A DNA stretch of 64,000 nt from Oceanibaculum indicum P24 (GCF_000299935.1 NZ_AMRL01000013.1:43758-107757); one strand, 5' to 3'. Counted from the first letter of the stretch, positions 54,513 through 64,000 are shown. Program-made: numbers and translations. Notes: generated by a model from the sequence alone, not told the origin.

Positions 54513-55688
54513 ATGAGCATCCCCAATGATCTGCCTGGGCTGAATTTCGACCTGGGCGAGACTGCCGAGATGATGCGCGACCAGGTGCGCGGCTTTGCCG
54601 CCGACGAGATTGCGCCGCGCGCCGCCGATATCGACCGCGACAACCAGTTCCCGATGGATCTGTGGCGCAAGATGGGCGACCTCGGCGTGCTGGGCATCAC
54701 CGTCGGCGAGGAATATGGCGGCGCCGGCATGGGCTATCTGGAGCATTGCGTGGCGATGGAGGAAATCTCCCGCGCCTCGGCCTCGGTCGGCCTGTCCTAT
54801 GGCGCGCATTCCAACCTCTGCGTGAACCAGATCCGGCTGAACGGCACGGAGGAGCAGAAGCGCAGATATCTGCCGAAGCTGATTTCCGGCGAGCATGTCG
54901 GCGCGCTGGCGATGAGCGAGCCGGGCGCCGGTTCCGACGTCGTCTCCATGCGTACCAAGGCGGAGAAGAAGGGCGACCGCTACATCCTGAATGGCGGCAA
55001 GATGTGGATCACCAACGGCCCCGACGCCGATACGCTGGTGGTCTATGCCAAGACCGACCCGGACAAGGCGCAGCACGGCATCACCGCCTTCCTGATCGAG
55101 AAGGGGATGAAGGGTTTCTCCACTGCGCAGAAGCTGGACAAGCTGGGCATGCGCGGCTCCAACACCTGCGAACTGGTGTTCCAGGATTGCGAGGTGCCGG
55201 AGGAGAATGTGCTGGGCCAGCTGAATGGCGGCGTGCGCGTGCTTATGAGCGGGCTGGATTACGAGCGCGCGGTGCTGGCCGCCGGGCCGCTTGGTATCAT
55301 GCAGGCCTGCATGGATGTGGTCGTGCCCTATGTCCATGAACGCAAGCAGTTCGGCAAATCCATCGGCGAGTTCCAGCTGATGCAAGGCAAGCTGGCTGAC
55401 ATGTACACGACGATGAATGCCAGCAAGGCCTACGTCTATGCCGTGGCGAAGGCCTGTGACCGCGGCGAGGTTACGCGCAAGGATGCGGCGGGCTGCATCC
55501 TCTACGCCGCCGAGAAGGCGACCTGGATGGCGCTGGAGGCGATTCAGTGTCTTGGCGGCAACGGCTATATCAACGACTATCCCACCGGCCGGCTGCTGCG
55601 CGACGCCAAGCTCTATGAGATCGGGGCGGGCACCTCGGAAATCCGCCGCATGCTGATCGGCCGCGAACTGTTCAACGAAACCCGATAG
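54513..55688 (+). CDS. liuA: isovaleryl-CoA dehydrogenase
   Basis: A 391-residue flavoprotein that oxidises isovaleryl-CoA to 3-methylcrotonyl-CoA, with electrons going to ETF. The FAD/substrate region is [20 protein letters not shown]. As in true IVDs, the catalytic Glu is on helix G ([15 protein letters not shown]), while the usual YEGTSE at the end reads [12 protein letters not shown]. Strong GGGAGGAA upstream. It heads the catabolic genes of the cluster. Confidence 0.92.
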   Translation: MSIPNDLPGLNFDLGETAEMMRDQVRGFAADEIAPRAADIDRDNQFPMDLWRKMGDLGVLGITVGEEYGGAGMGYLEHCVAMEEISRASASVGLSYGAHSNLCVNQIRLNGTEEQKRRYLPKLISGEHVGALAMSEPGAGSDVVSMRTKAEKKGDRYILNGGKMWITNGPDADTLVVYAKTDPDKAQHGITAFLIEKGMKGFSTAQKLDKLGMRGSNTCELVFQDCEVPEENVLGQLNGGVRVLMSGLDYERAVLAAGPLGIMQACMDVVVPYVHERKQFGKSIGEFQLMQGKLADMYTTMNASKAYVYAVAKACDRGEVTRKDAAGCILYAAEKATWMALEAIQCLGGNGYINDYPTGRLLRDAKLYEIGAGTSEIRRMLIGRELFNETR

Positions 55689-55696
55689 AGGCCAGC

Positions 55697-56092
55697 ATGA
55701 CACGCCGCCGCATTTCCTCCGGTTCCAGCTTCGAGAAGCTCTGCTCCTACAGCCGCGCCGTCATCCATGGCGACTGGGTCTATGTCTCGGGCACCACCGG
55801 CTTCGACTATGCGAAAATGTCGATCTCCGACGATCTCGTTGAGCAGACCGAGCAGTGCTTCCGCAATATCGACAAGGCGCTGGTCGAGGCCGGCTCCAAG
55901 ATGGCGGACCTCGTGCGCATCGTCATCTATCTGGGCGATCCGTCCTATTTCGAGACTGTGGCGCCCATCGTCGGCAAATGGTGCGCGGAGTGCCGCCCGG
56001 CCAACACCACGGTTGTCGCGCAGTTCATCGATCCCAAAATCAAGATCGAGATCGAGACGACCGCCATCATCCAGCGCCCCGAAGGCGAGTGA
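55697..56092 (+). CDS. RidA/YjgF family protein
   Basis: A 131-residue trimeric-type Rid protein. Strands GDWVYVSGTTGFDYAK and KIKIEIETTAIIQRP are typical. The Arg that deaminates enamines/imines in RidA (PARS) is replaced: the loop reads CRPANTTVV with Asn at that place, so it belongs to a Rid subgroup without this activity. It starts eight bp after liuA. Confidence 0.88.
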   Translation: MTRRRISSGSSFEKLCSYSRAVIHGDWVYVSGTTGFDYAKMSISDDLVEQTEQCFRNIDKALVEAGSKMADLVRIVIYLGDPSYFETVAPIVGKWCAECRPANTTVVAQFIDPKIKIEIETTAIIQRPEGE

Positions 56093-56128
56093 ACAGGGCG
56101 GTCCTACCGGAAACCAGGGGAGAAGATC

Positions 56129-56806
56129 ATGCCGACCGTTCTGATCACCGGCGCCAATCGTGGCATCGGGCTGGAATTCGCCAGGCAGTACGCCGCCGAT
56201 GGCTGGAAGGTCATCGCCACCGCCCGTGACCCCGGCAAGGCCGGCGAGCTGAAGGCGGTTCCCGGCGTCCAGGTCGAGGCGCTGGAGGTAACCGATGATG
56301 CTTCCGTCGCCGCGCTGGCGGCAAAGCTGAAGGGTGTAAAGATTGATGTGCTGCTGAACAATGCCGGCATTTCCGGCCCGCGCGGCTTCGCCATCGGCGA
56401 GTGGGACTTCAAGGCGTGGGAGGAGGTGATGGTGGTGAACAGCATCGCCCCGCTGCGTGTTGCTCAGGCCTTTCTGCCGCATGTCGAGGCGTCGGACCGC
56501 AAGATCATGGCGTTCATCAGCTCACGCATGGGCTCGATCACGCTGAATGGCGGCGGCAGCGCCTTCTACCGCTCCTCCAAGACGGCGCTGAACATGGCGG
56601 TCAGCTGCCTGGCGCTGGAGCTGAAGGACCGGGGCGTCACCTGCGCCGTCTTCCATCCGGGCTGGGTGAAGACCGACATGGGCGGCGCCGGGGCGGACAT
56701 CACTACGGGCGAGAGCGTCACCGGCCTGCGCAAGGTGATCGGCGGTCTGGACATCGGCAAGACCGGCAAGTTCTTCAACTATGACGGGGCCGAATTCCCC
56801 TGGTAG
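56129..56806 (+). CDS. short-chain dehydrogenase/reductase
   Basis: A 225-residue SDR. Cofactor loop [21 protein letters not shown] in [11 protein letters not shown], Ser in FISSRMGS and the YxxxK motif in [14 protein letters not shown]. After the Rossmann turn the residues ATARDPGKA suggest NADP(H). GGGGAGAAG precedes the start. It is a C-factor/sniffer-like SDR; the substrate is unknown and its role in the cluster is not clear. Confidence 0.9.
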   Translation: MPTVLITGANRGIGLEFARQYAADGWKVIATARDPGKAGELKAVPGVQVEALEVTDDASVAALAAKLKGVKIDVLLNNAGISGPRGFAIGEWDFKAWEEVMVVNSIAPLRVAQAFLPHVEASDRKIMAFISSRMGSITLNGGGSAFYRSSKTALNMAVSCLALELKDRGVTCAVFHPGWVKTDMGGAGADITTGESVTGLRKVIGGLDIGKTGKFFNYDGAEFPW

Positions 56807-56831
56807 GGGAAAGGCCGGTGGGGAGGGCGGC

Positions 56832-57968
56832 ATGCGGTTGAGCGAAGAGCAGCGGATGATCCGCGACATGGCGCGGGACTTCGCGCGCGAGAAGCTGCTG
56901 CCCAACGCCGCCCACTGGGACCGCGAGCATGAATTCCCTGCCGAGGCCGTGGCCGAGATGGGGGCACTTGGCCTGATGGGCATGCTGGTGCCCGAGGAAT
57001 GGGGCGGGGCGGCGGCCGATAATGTCGCCTATGCGCTGGCGCTGGAAGAGGTGGCGGCCGGCGACGGTTCCTGTTCCACCATCATGAGCGTGCACAACTC
57101 GGTCGGCTGCGTGCCGATCCTGCGTTTCGGCACGCAGGAGCAGAAGCAGCGCTTCCTCGGCCCGCTGGCGCGCGGCGAGATGCTGGCCGCCTTCTGCCTG
57201 ACAGAGCCGCAGGCCGGCAGCGATGCCTCCTCCATCCGCACGCGGGCGCGGCTAGACGGCAATCACTGGGTGCTGAACGGCACCAAGCAATTCATTACCT
57301 CGGGCAACCGGGCGGACATCGCCATCGTCTTCGCCGTCACCGATCCGGAGGCCGGCAAGAAGGGCATCTCGGCCTTCATCGTGCCGACGAAGACCGACGG
57401 CTACCGGGTCGCCAGCGTGGAGCGGAAGCTGGGCCAGCATGCCTCCGACACCTGCCAGATATTGTTCGAGGAGATGCGCCTAACGCCGGACCTGATGCTG
57501 GGCCAGCCGGGCGAGGGCTACCGGATCGCGCTGTCCAATCTGGAGGGCGGTCGCATCGGCATCGCCGCGCAGTCGGTCGGCATGGCGCGCGCGGCCTATG
57601 AGGCGGCACTGGCTTACGCGAAGGAACGGCAGAGCTTCGGCAAGCCGATCATCGAGCATCAGGCGGTGGGCTTCCGGCTGGCCGACATGGCGACACAGAT
57701 CGAGGCAGCACGCCTGCTGGTGCTGAATGCGGCCCAGAAGCGCGATGCCGGGGAGCCCTGCCTGACAGAGGCGGCGATGGCCAAGCTGTTCGCCTCCGAA
57801 ATGGCGGAGAAGGTCTGCTCCGACGCTATCCAGATTCATGGCGGCTACGGCTATCTGGAGGATTTCCCGGTCGAGCGCATCTACCGCGATGTGCGGGTCT
57901 GCCAGATCTATGAGGGCACCTCCGACATCCAGCGGCTGGTGATCTCCCGCGCGCTGGCGGCGGCCTAG
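56832..57968 (+). CDS. acyl-CoA dehydrogenase (isobutyryl/short-branched type)
   Basis: A 378-residue flavoenzyme. Seen: [40 protein letters not shown] and the standard catalytic Glu in [18 protein letters not shown], unlike the IVD upstream. It likely handles another branched or short-chain acyl-CoA. Start ATG 56832 follows GGGGAGGG; the frame extends into the SDR gene. Confidence 0.9.
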   Translation: MRLSEEQRMIRDMARDFAREKLLPNAAHWDREHEFPAEAVAEMGALGLMGMLVPEEWGGAAADNVAYALALEEVAAGDGSCSTIMSVHNSVGCVPILRFGTQEQKQRFLGPLARGEMLAAFCLTEPQAGSDASSIRTRARLDGNHWVLNGTKQFITSGNRADIAIVFAVTDPEAGKKGISAFIVPTKTDGYRVASVERKLGQHASDTCQILFEEMRLTPDLMLGQPGEGYRIALSNLEGGRIGIAAQSVGMARAAYEAALAYAKERQSFGKPIIEHQAVGFRLADMATQIEAARLLVLNAAQKRDAGEPCLTEAAMAKLFASEMAEKVCSDAIQIHGGYGYLEDFPVERIYRDVRVCQIYEGTSDIQRLVISRALAAA

Positions 57969-57995
57969 AATAAATAACAGGAGGAAGAACGACCC

Positions 57996-58610
57996 ATGTC
58001 CGATGCCGCGAAACCGCCGGTCGAATTCTATTTCGACTTCTCCTCTCCCTATGCCTATCTCGCCAGCCTGCGCATCGATGAGGTGGCGAAGCTGTATGAG
58101 CGCACGGTTATCTGGAAGCCGGTGCTGCTGGGTGTGGTGTTCAAGACCACCGGCAATGTGCCGCTGCTCGACCAGCCGCTGAAGGGCGATTATGTGAAGC
58201 GCGACCTCGCGCGCACCGCCCGCCTGCTGGGCGCGGATTTCCGGCTGCCGTCCAGCTTTCCCTTCGCCGCCGTAGCGCCCTCGCGGCTGTTCTACTGGCT
58301 GGCGCAGGACGATCCGGCGCGGGCCAACGCCTATGCCAAGGCGGTGTTCTCGACCGCCTTCCAAGAGGCCGTGGCGGTGAATTCGCCCGATGCCGCTGCC
58401 GATGTCGCGGCGAAGCTGGGCATCGACCGGGGCGCGGCGCTGGCCGCCTGCCAGAACCCGGAGATCAAGGAGAAGCTGCGCCTCGCCAATGAGGAGGCGG
58501 TGGCCGCCGGCGTTTGCGGCGCGCCCTATTTCATCGTTGATGGCGAGCCGTTCTGGGGCAATGACCGTATGGACCATCTAGAACGCTGGCTGGCGACCGG
58601 CGGCTGGTGA
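57996..58610 (+). CDS. 2-hydroxychromene-2-carboxylate isomerase family protein
   Basis: A 204-residue DsbA-fold (kappa GST-like) protein. The motif [15 protein letters not shown] has the Ser that replaces the redox Cys pair and binds glutathione in this isomerase family. Also [20 protein letters not shown] near the end, which is typical. The named reaction belongs to naphthalene breakdown, but most members in such clusters have other, unknown substrates. GGAGGAAG precedes the start. Confidence 0.88.
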   Translation: MSDAAKPPVEFYFDFSSPYAYLASLRIDEVAKLYERTVIWKPVLLGVVFKTTGNVPLLDQPLKGDYVKRDLARTARLLGADFRLPSSFPFAAVAPSRLFYWLAQDDPARANAYAKAVFSTAFQEAVAVNSPDAAADVAAKLGIDRGAALAACQNPEIKEKLRLANEEAVAAGVCGAPYFIVDGEPFWGNDRMDHLERWLATGGW

Positions 58611-58620
58611 GCAAGGCCCT

Positions 58621-60228
58621 ATGACCATCCTGAAGAGCCAGATCAGCCCCCGCAGCGACGCGTTCCGCGAGAATGAGGCGGCGATGCGCGCGCTGGTCGA
58701 TGACCTGCACGCCAAGGTTCAGCACATCAAGCAGGGCGGCGGCGAGAAGGCGCGGGAGCGGCACCTGTCGCGCGGCAAGCTGCTGCCGCGCGACCGGGTG
58801 CGCGGGCTGCTGGATGTCGGATCGCCCTTTCTGGAACTGTCGCAGTTCGCCGCCCACGGCATGTATGGCGGGGACATCGCGGCGGCAGGCATCGTCACCG
58901 GCATTGGCCGGGTGTCCGGTCAGGAATGCGTCATCGTCGCCAACGACGCCACGGTGAAGGGCGGCACCTACTACCCGATGACGGTGAAGAAGCATCTGCG
59001 CGCGCAGGAGATCGCGCGGGAGAACAACCTGCCCTGCCTCTATCTGGTCGATTCCGGCGGCGCCAATTTGCCGAACCAGGATGAGGTGTTCCCCGACCGC
59101 GATCATTTCGGGCGCATCTTCTACAATCAGGCGACCCTGTCCGCCGCCGGCATCCCGCAGATTGCCGTGGTGATGGGCAGTTGCACGGCGGGCGGCGCCT
59201 ATGTGCCCGCCATGTCGGACGAGAGCATCATCGTGAAGGGGCAGGGGACGATCTTCCTGGGCGGCCCGCCGCTGGTGAAGGCGGCGACCGGCGAGGTGGT
59301 GACGGCGGAGGAGCTGGGCGGCGCCGACGTGCATTCCCGCACCTCCGGCGTGACCGATCATTACGCCCAGAACGACGCCCATGCGCTGGCCATTGCCCGG
59401 CGCATCGTCGGCAATCTGAATCGCGTGAAGCAGCCCAATCTGGCGATGCGCGAGCCGCGCGAGCCGCTCTATGACCCCGCCGAACTGTATGGGGTGGTGC
59501 CGGCCGATCTGCGCAAGCCCTATGACGTGCGGGAGGTGATCGCCCGCCTTGTCGATGGCAGCGAGTTCGACGAGTTCAAGCAGCTCTATGGTGCCACGCT
59601 GGTCACCGGCTTTGCCCATCTGTACGGATGCCCGGTCGGCATCGTCGCCAATAACGGCATCCTGTTCTCCGAATCGGCGCAGAAGGGCGCGCATTTCATC
59701 GAACTCTGCGCCCAGCGCGGCATCCCGTTGATTTTTCTACAGAACATCACCGGCTTCATGGTCGGCCGGAAGTATGAGGCCGGCGGCATCGCCAAAGATG
59801 GCGCCAAGCTGGTGACGGCGGTTTCCTGCGCCCAGGTGCCGAAGCTGACGATGATTTTGGGCGGCAGCTTCGGCGCCGGCAATTACGGCATGTGCGGCCG
59901 CGCCTTCGGCCCGCGCTTCCTGTGGATGTGGCCGAATGCCCGCATCTCCGTCATGGGCGGGGAGCAGGCGGCGAATGTGCTGGCGCAGGTGAAGCGCGAT
60001 AATCTGGAGGCTGCCGGCACCTACTGGCCGGCCGACGAGCAGGAAGAATTCATGGCGCCGATCCGCCGGCAATATGAGGAGCAGGGGCACCCGTATTATG
60101 CCAGCGCCCGGCTGTGGGACGATGGCATCGTCGATCCGGCGGAGGCACGCACGGTGCTGGGCCTCGGCCTGTCGGCAGCGCTGAACCGCCCCATCGAGCC
60201 GACCCGGTTCGGCGTGTTCCGGATGTAG
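58621..60228 (+). CDS. liuB: methylcrotonoyl-CoA carboxylase carboxyltransferase (beta) subunit
   Basis: A 535-residue carboxyltransferase that moves CO2 from biotin to 3-methylcrotonyl-CoA in leucine breakdown. Seen: [60 protein letters not shown] and the C-terminal [16 protein letters not shown], all close to MCC-beta. The biotin-carrying alpha subunit is not in the window, so it must be encoded elsewhere. Ten bp after the isomerase gene. Confidence 0.93.
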   Translation: MTILKSQISPRSDAFRENEAAMRALVDDLHAKVQHIKQGGGEKARERHLSRGKLLPRDRVRGLLDVGSPFLELSQFAAHGMYGGDIAAAGIVTGIGRVSGQECVIVANDATVKGGTYYPMTVKKHLRAQEIARENNLPCLYLVDSGGANLPNQDEVFPDRDHFGRIFYNQATLSAAGIPQIAVVMGSCTAGGAYVPAMSDESIIVKGQGTIFLGGPPLVKAATGEVVTAEELGGADVHSRTSGVTDHYAQNDAHALAIARRIVGNLNRVKQPNLAMREPREPLYDPAELYGVVPADLRKPYDVREVIARLVDGSEFDEFKQLYGATLVTGFAHLYGCPVGIVANNGILFSESAQKGAHFIELCAQRGIPLIFLQNITGFMVGRKYEAGGIAKDGAKLVTAVSCAQVPKLTMILGGSFGAGNYGMCGRAFGPRFLWMWPNARISVMGGEQAANVLAQVKRDNLEAAGTYWPADEQEEFMAPIRRQYEEQGHPYYASARLWDDGIVDPAEARTVLGLGLSAALNRPIEPTRFGVFRM

Positions 60229-60239
60229 GACGGGAAGCG

Positions 60240-60689
60240 ATGGCAACGATCTGGTTCTATCACCTGCAGCGCAGCGGCCTTGAGGATGAGTTGCCGAAGC
60301 TGCTGGAAAAGGTGCAGGAGCGCGGCAAGCGCGCCGTCGTCATGGCCGGCTCGCCGGAGCGTGTCGAGGCGCTGACCCAGCATCTGTGGAGCTATCGCGA
60401 CGACAGCTTCCTGCCGCATGGCAATGCGAAGGACGGTAACCCGGCAGAACAGCCGATCTGGCTGACCGAGACAGATGAGAATCCGAACGAGGCCGCCTAT
60501 CTGTTCCTGACCGATGGCGCGGTGTCGGAGAAGCTGGAAGAATATGAGCGCTGCCACGACATGTTCGATGGCCGCGACCAGGAGGCGCTGACGGCGGCGC
60601 GGGCGCGCTGGAAGGCGCTGAAGGCGGCCGGGCACGAGCTGGCCTACTGGCGGCAGAAGGAGCAGGGCGGCTGGGAGAAGGCGGCCTGA
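60240..60689 (+). CDS. holC: DNA polymerase III subunit chi
   Basis: A 149-residue clamp-loader accessory that links the loader to single-strand binding protein. Pattern of Hol[74 protein letters not shown] and a final [19 protein letters not shown]. The start codon ATG 60240 follows GGGA, 11 bp after liuB, so it may be read from the liu transcript as well. The longer frame overlaps liuB and is not used. Confidence 0.88.
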   Translation: MATIWFYHLQRSGLEDELPKLLEKVQERGKRAVVMAGSPERVEALTQHLWSYRDDSFLPHGNAKDGNPAEQPIWLTETDENPNEAAYLFLTDGAVSEKLEEYERCHDMFDGRDQEALTAARARWKALKAAGHELAYWRQKEQGGWEKAA

Positions 60690-60769
60690 AGCTGCCTGTT
60701 GCCGCAACGCAGCACGCCGGCTATAACCCCGCCACCTGTTCATCCCATAAGCCTTCTGGAGCGAATCAC

Positions 60770-61192
60770 ATGGCCACCGAACGCACCCTGTCGATCATCA
60801 AGCCGGACGCCACCCGCCGCAACCTGACCGGCAAGATCAATGCCCGTTTCGAGGATAACGGCCTGCGCATCGTCGCGCAGAAGCGCGTGCAGCTGACCAA
60901 GGCCCAGGCCGAGGGCTTCTATGCCGTGCACAAGGAGCGGCCGTTCTTCAACGACCTCGTCTCCTTCATGATTTCCGGCCCGGTGGTGGTTCAGGTGCTG
61001 GAAGGCGAGAACGCCGTGGTGAAGAACCGCGAGATCATGGGCGCCACCAACCCGGCCAATGCCGCCGATGGCACCATCCGCAAGGATTTCGCCGAATCGA
61101 TCGAGGCCAACTCGGTGCATGGCTCCGACTCGGCTGAGAACGCGGCCATCGAGATCGCCTATTTCTTCGCGCAGACCGAAATCGTCGGCTGA
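60770..61192 (+). CDS. ndk: nucleoside diphosphate kinase
   Basis: A 140-residue enzyme that keeps NTP pools by moving the gamma phosphate through a phospho-histidine. Seen: [40 protein letters not shown], the active-site His117 in [20 protein letters not shown]. All core residues are intact. Followed by a strong terminator. Confidence 0.96.
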   Translation: MATERTLSIIKPDATRRNLTGKINARFEDNGLRIVAQKRVQLTKAQAEGFYAVHKERPFFNDLVSFMISGPVVVQVLEGENAVVKNREIMGATNPANAADGTIRKDFAESIEANSVHGSDSAENAAIEIAYFFAQTEIVG

Positions 61193-61212
61193 CGCGGACT
61201 TCAGGCAAAAAG

Positions 61213-61242
61213 AAAAGGCCGGGGATTTCCCCGGCCTTTTTT
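61213..61242 (+). terminator. intrinsic terminator after ndk (bidirectional)
   Basis: AAAAGGCCGGGGA and TCCCCGGCCTTTT form a 13-pair stem, followed by TT and preceded by an A-run. It serves ndk on the plus strand and could also stop the convergent coxIV transcript. Confidence 0.9.
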
Positions 61243-61260
61243 GTTCCTTCCGGCGGTCGT

Positions 61261-61383
61261 TCAGACCAGGAAGATCGCCATCAGCGCCAGCGAGATGATC
61301 ACGGCGACGGTCGAATAAGTGAAGAACTTCACGAAGCCGCCGTAGATTTCCTGATGGCGCTTGGTTTCGGTATCCATCGTCAT
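61261..61383 (-). CDS. aa3-type cytochrome c oxidase subunit IV
   Basis: A 40-residue protein: MTMDTETKRHQEIYGGFVKF, then FFTYSTVAVIISLALMAIFL and V. The HQEIYGGFVKFFTYS-to-LMAIFLV pattern is that of bacterial aa3-type cytochrome c oxidase subunit IV, a single-helix subunit found in alphaproteobacteria. GGGGAAG lies about ten bases before the ATG. It is alone here; the main cox genes are not in the window. Confidence 0.88.
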   Translation of the reverse strand: MTMDTETKRHQEIYGGFVKFFTYSTVAVIISLALMAIFLV

Positions 61384-61723
61384 GACGCTGTCTTCCCCTT
61401 ATTCCCAATGAGGCTGGGTTATCAAACATGGCGGGCGCCCGCCCTGAAATAGCGGTTCCATATAGCCCAACCGCAAAGCCCGAGAAAAGAGAAAATGGCG
61501 GATTTCCGGGCGCCCCTCTTGTCTTGTGGAAAACACGGTTAAAATCAGTTGCGGAATTGCGCGGGAAACGCCAATTTCGAGTCATCCTAAAAAGGAAGTA
61601 TCGCGCGCTCGGACAGGGTCCAGCCAATGAACTTCCAGGCCCGAGGGACAGAGGCATCGCCGGAACAGCGTTGAGGCAGTGGATCGCGGGCCAGCCCCCA
61701 ACTCCCGAAAAGAGCATGACGAG
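61384..61723. other. 340-bp intergenic region; coxIV promoter and cold-shock gene leader
   Basis: No convincing gene: a 99-codon frame at 61428-61727 is rich in P, G and R and overlaps the next start. Seen: a 14-bp palindrome GGCGGGCGCCCGCC at 61430-61443, and a weak promoter TTGTCT (61519-61524), 15 bases, TAAAAT (61540-61545) pointing to the cold-shock gene. This would leave a leader of about 170 bases, as is common for cspA-like messages. Confidence 0.4.
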
Positions 61724-62323
61724 ATGAGTGACTATAATGCCGGTGGCGACGACGCCACCATCACCGGAACGGTGAAGTGGTTCAACGCCGAGAAGGGCTA
61801 TGGCTTTGTTGCCCCGTCGGACGGTTCCCCCGATGTCTTCCTGCATATCTCCGCGCTGAAGCGGGCCAATCTCGATGATGCGCCACAGGGCTCCACCATC
61901 GTCTGCCAGGTGCAGCAGGGCCAGAAGGGGCGTCAGGTCTCCCAGGTCTCCGAGCTGGACACCAGCACGGCGGACCCGGTGGCGCCGCGCCGCTCCTCCA
62001 ATTTCGGTGACCGCCCGCGCCCGTCTGGCGGTTATGGCGACCGCAACCGGGGCGGCTATGGCGACCGGGACCGCGGCGGTTATGGCGGTGATCGTGGTGG
62101 AGACCGGGGCGGTTATGGCGAGCAGCCCCGCAACTTCGGTGACCGTGGCGGCTTTGGCGACCGCGACCGTGGCGGGGACCGCGGCGGTTTTGGCGGCGGT
62201 GATCGGGGTGGCTTTGGCGACCGGGGCGGCTTCGGTGACCGCGGCGGCTTCGGTGACAAGGGTGGCTACAATGATCGCGGCCGTGGCGGCCGTGGGCGTG
62301 GCTCGCGCCGCTACGAGGACTGA
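61724..62323 (+). CDS. cold-shock domain protein with RGG-rich tail
   Basis: A 199-residue RNA-binding protein. Residues 11-78 are a cold-shock domain with RNP1 (KGYGFV) and RNP2 (VFLHIS) in [18 protein letters not shown] and [14 protein letters not shown]. Residues 89-199 are a low-complexity tail with eleven RGG triplets, mostly as GDRGGF or GDRGGY, with alternating Asp and Arg. Such tails are disordered and bind RNA in other proteins. The start ATG 61724 is followed directly by the domain; the RBS is weak (GACGAG). A terminator follows. Confidence 0.9.
   Translation: MSDYNAGGDDATITGTVKWFNAEKGYGFVAPSDGSPDVFLHISALKRANLDDAPQGSTIVCQVQQGQKGRQVSQVSELDTSTADPVAPRRSSNFGDRPRPSGGYGDRNRGGYGDRDRGGYGGDRGGDRGGYGEQPRNFGDRGGFGDRDRGGDRGGFGGGDRGGFGDRGGFGDRGGFGDKGGYNDRGRGGRGRGSRRYED
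62030..62290 (+). repeat. tandem GDRGGF/Y codon repeats
   Basis: Within the cold-shock gene tail an imperfect 15- to 18-base unit (GGCGGCTTCGGTGACCGC and variants) recurs, clearest at 62209-62265 where three units are nearly identical. Third-base differences among the upstream units suggest older duplications. Confidence 0.75.
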
Positions 62324-62346
62324 TCGGCCTAACCGGCGAATTCAGG

Positions 62347-62378
62347 AAAACCCCGGCGTCAGGCCGGGGTTTTCTTTT
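62347..62378 (+). terminator. intrinsic terminator after the cold-shock gene
   Basis: AAAACCCCGGC and GCCGGGGTTTT form an 11-pair stem with loop GTCAG, followed by CTTTT. Confidence 0.9.
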
Positions 62379-62533
62379 GCGGGCCTCAGTTTTGGTCCGC
62401 CCTCCCTGCATGGCGGATGGGCGCGCTTCGCCCTTAACGGCGGGTTGCATGCGGTCCATACTGCCCCGACCTTAAAGACAGGCGCTGGCCAGAAGCCGGC
62501 GCGGTTATCCATTGCGAAGGCAGGAAACATCCC

Positions 62534-63994
62534 ATGAGCACGACCATCCCCCTGAAAGACCCGAAGCTGTTCCGGCAGCAATGCTATATCGACGGTGCCT
62601 GGGTCGATGCCGACAAGGGCGACACGCTGAAGGTGACCAATCCGGCGGATAATTCGACGCTGGGCACGGTGCCGAAGATGGGCGCCACCGAGACGCGCCG
62701 CGCCATCGAGGCGGCGAATGCGGCCTTCCCGGCCTGGCGCGCCAAGACCGCGAAGGAGCGTGCCACCATCCTGCGCAAGCTGTTCGACCTGATGATGGCG
62801 AATCAGGACGATCTGGCGGCGCTGATGACGGCGGAGCAGGGCAAGCCGCTGACCGAGGCGAAGGGTGAGGTGGCCTATTCCGCCAGCTTCATCGAATGGT
62901 TCGCCGAGGAAGGCAAGCGCGTCTATGGCGACACCATCCCCGGCCACCAGGCCGACAAGCGCATCGTCGTGACCAAGGAGCCTATTGGCGTTGTCGGTGC
63001 GATCACGCCCTGGAACTTCCCCTCCGCTATGATCACCCGCAAGGCCGGCCCGGCGCTGGCGGCGGGCTGCACCGTGGTGCTGAAGCCGGCGAGTGCCACC
63101 CCCTATTCGGCGCTGGCCCTGGCGGAGCTGGCGGAGCGTGCCGGCGTGCCGAAGGGCGTGTTCAACGTCGTCACCGGCTCAGCCTCCGGCATTGGCGGCG
63201 AGCTGACCAGCAATCCCATCGTGCGCAAGATCACCTTCACCGGCTCCACCGAGATCGGCAAGGTGCTGCTGGAACAGTGCGCCGCGACGGTGAAGAAGGC
63301 CTCGATGGAACTGGGCGGCAACGCGCCCTTCATCGTGTTCGACGATGCCGACCTGGATGCGGCGGTGGAAGGGGCGATTGCCTCCAAGTACCGCAATGCC
63401 GGCCAGACCTGCGTGTGCGCCAACCGCCTGCTGGTGCAGGACGGCGTCTATGACGCCTTTGCCGCCAAGCTGGCCGAGGCGGTCAACAAGCTGAAGGTCG
63501 GCAACGGCTTTGAGGCCGGCGTCGTGCAGGGGCCGCTGATCGACATGGCCGCCGTGGAGAAGGTGGAGGAGCATATTGCCGACGCGCTCGGCAAGGGCGC
63601 CAAGGTGGTGGTCGGCGGCAGCCGGCACGCGCTGGGCGGCAGCTTCTTCCAGCCGACCGTGCTGGCCAATGTCACCACTGACATGAAGGTGACCCGCGAG
63701 GAGACCTTCGGCCCGGTCGCCCCGCTGTTCCGCTTCAAGACGGAGGAAGAGGCGATCAAGATGGCGAACGATACCGAGTTCGGCCTCGCCTCCTACTTCT
63801 ACAGCCGCGACCTCAGCCGCGTCTGGCGTGTTTCGGAAGGGTTGGAATACGGCATCGTCGGCATCAATACCGGCATCATCTCGACCGAGGTTGCGCCGTT
63901 CGGTGGCGTGAAGGAATCCGGCCTCGGCCGCGAAGGCTCGAAGTACGGCATCGATGATTATCTGGAGATGAAGTATCTCTGCATGGGCATCTGA
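62534..63994 (+). CDS. gabD: NAD(P)-dependent succinate-semialdehyde dehydrogenase
   Basis: A 486-residue aldehyde dehydrogenase that oxidises succinate semialdehyde to succinate. Seen: ITPWNFPSAMITRKAGPALA, the cofactor turn FTGSTEIGKVLL, the general-base Glu in MELGGNAPFIVFDDADLDAA, the catalytic Cys in NAGQTCVCANRLLVQDGVYD and the end GGVKESGLGREGSKYGIDDY. The C-V-C pair and the final ESGLGREGSKYG are typical of GabD. AGGAAA precedes the start. The stop lies seven bases before the window end. Confidence 0.93.
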   Translation: MSTTIPLKDPKLFRQQCYIDGAWVDADKGDTLKVTNPADNSTLGTVPKMGATETRRAIEAANAAFPAWRAKTAKERATILRKLFDLMMANQDDLAALMTAEQGKPLTEAKGEVAYSASFIEWFAEEGKRVYGDTIPGHQADKRIVVTKEPIGVVGAITPWNFPSAMITRKAGPALAAGCTVVLKPASATPYSALALAELAERAGVPKGVFNVVTGSASGIGGELTSNPIVRKITFTGSTEIGKVLLEQCAATVKKASMELGGNAPFIVFDDADLDAAVEGAIASKYRNAGQTCVCANRLLVQDGVYDAFAAKLAEAVNKLKVGNGFEAGVVQGPLIDMAAVEKVEEHIADALGKGAKVVVGGSRHALGGSFFQPTVLANVTTDMKVTREETFGPVAPLFRFKTEEEAIKMANDTEFGLASYFYSRDLSRVWRVSEGLEYGIVGINTGIISTEVAPFGGVKESGLGREGSKYGIDDYLEMKYLCMGI

Positions 63995-64000
63995 TATCTA

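Noticed and set aside
61428..61727. 99-codon frame before the cold-shock gene
   Set aside because: No RBS, biased composition, overlap with the real start, and it lies where a cold-shock leader is expected.
62347..62378. Possible type A repeat after the cold-shock gene
   Set aside because: It is a single hairpin with a T-run and no second arm or CCAGG spacer, so it is an ordinary terminator.

Overview
The window is about 65% G+C and densely coded, with many ATGA-type overlaps. It looks like the chromosome of a free-living alphaproteobacterium, probably Rhodospirillales-like. Supporting markers are a 5-aminolevulinate synthase (C4 haem route), a DUF1491 protein, a 40-residue aa3-type cytochrome oxidase subunit IV, a MaeB malic enzyme fused to a phosphotransacetylase domain, and several palindromic intergenic repeats. 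I see no prophage, insertion sequence or CRISPR array. The genus cannot be fixed from the sequence alone.

Layout. 1-2.9 kb: the end of a LysM protein, a hypothetical gene, then psd-pssA and a second CDP-alcohol phosphotransferase (phospholipid synthesis). 2.9-8.3 kb: an RND efflux pump (adaptor and permease) and a methyltransferase. 8.4-11 kb: exbB-exbD-exbD-tonB. 11-14 kb: a TRAP transporter. 14-20 kb: a GST, an exported protein, DUF1491, and a four-gene CoA-transferase/enolase-superfamily catabolic operon. 20-24 kb: a divergent paaH-paaJ / paaF set. 24-27.7 kb: an omega-aminotransferase, hemA and a PadR-like gene. 27.7-37.2 kb: a peptide utilisation block with an M14-like peptidase, a complete Dpp/Opp-type ABC importer, an amidohydrolase and an M20 peptidase. 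37.2-39.3 kb: a HigBA toxin-antitoxin pair, an aldo/keto reductase and a small exported protein. 39.4-43.7 kb: DedA, convergent with a second peptide ABC cassette that has no ATPase genes. 44-49 kb: pyrE, several small genes, a class V aminotransferase and lipB. 49.2-53.5 kb: tRNA-Leu(GAG), maeB and mgtE. 53.5-60.2 kb: a liu-type branched-chain acyl-CoA degradation cluster headed by a MerR regulator. 60.2-64 kb: holC, ndk, coxIV, a cold-shock protein with an RGG-rich tail, and gabD.

Most of the window is ordinary metabolism. The points most worth a second look are: (1) a two-hairpin repeat present three times, with compensatory stem changes and complementary loops that change together; (2) tandem ExbD paralogues, one with the transmembrane proton-carrying Asp replaced by Asn; (3) a CoA-transferase-like pair without the expected glutamate nucleophile, grouped with a CaiB/BaiF enzyme and an enolase-superfamily enzyme; (4) a 159-bp antisense overlap between dedA and an ABC permease gene; (5) matching palindromes around the MerR (LiuR-like) gene; and (6) a cold-shock domain fused to a long RGG tail. 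No single unmistakable new defence or mobile system was found.
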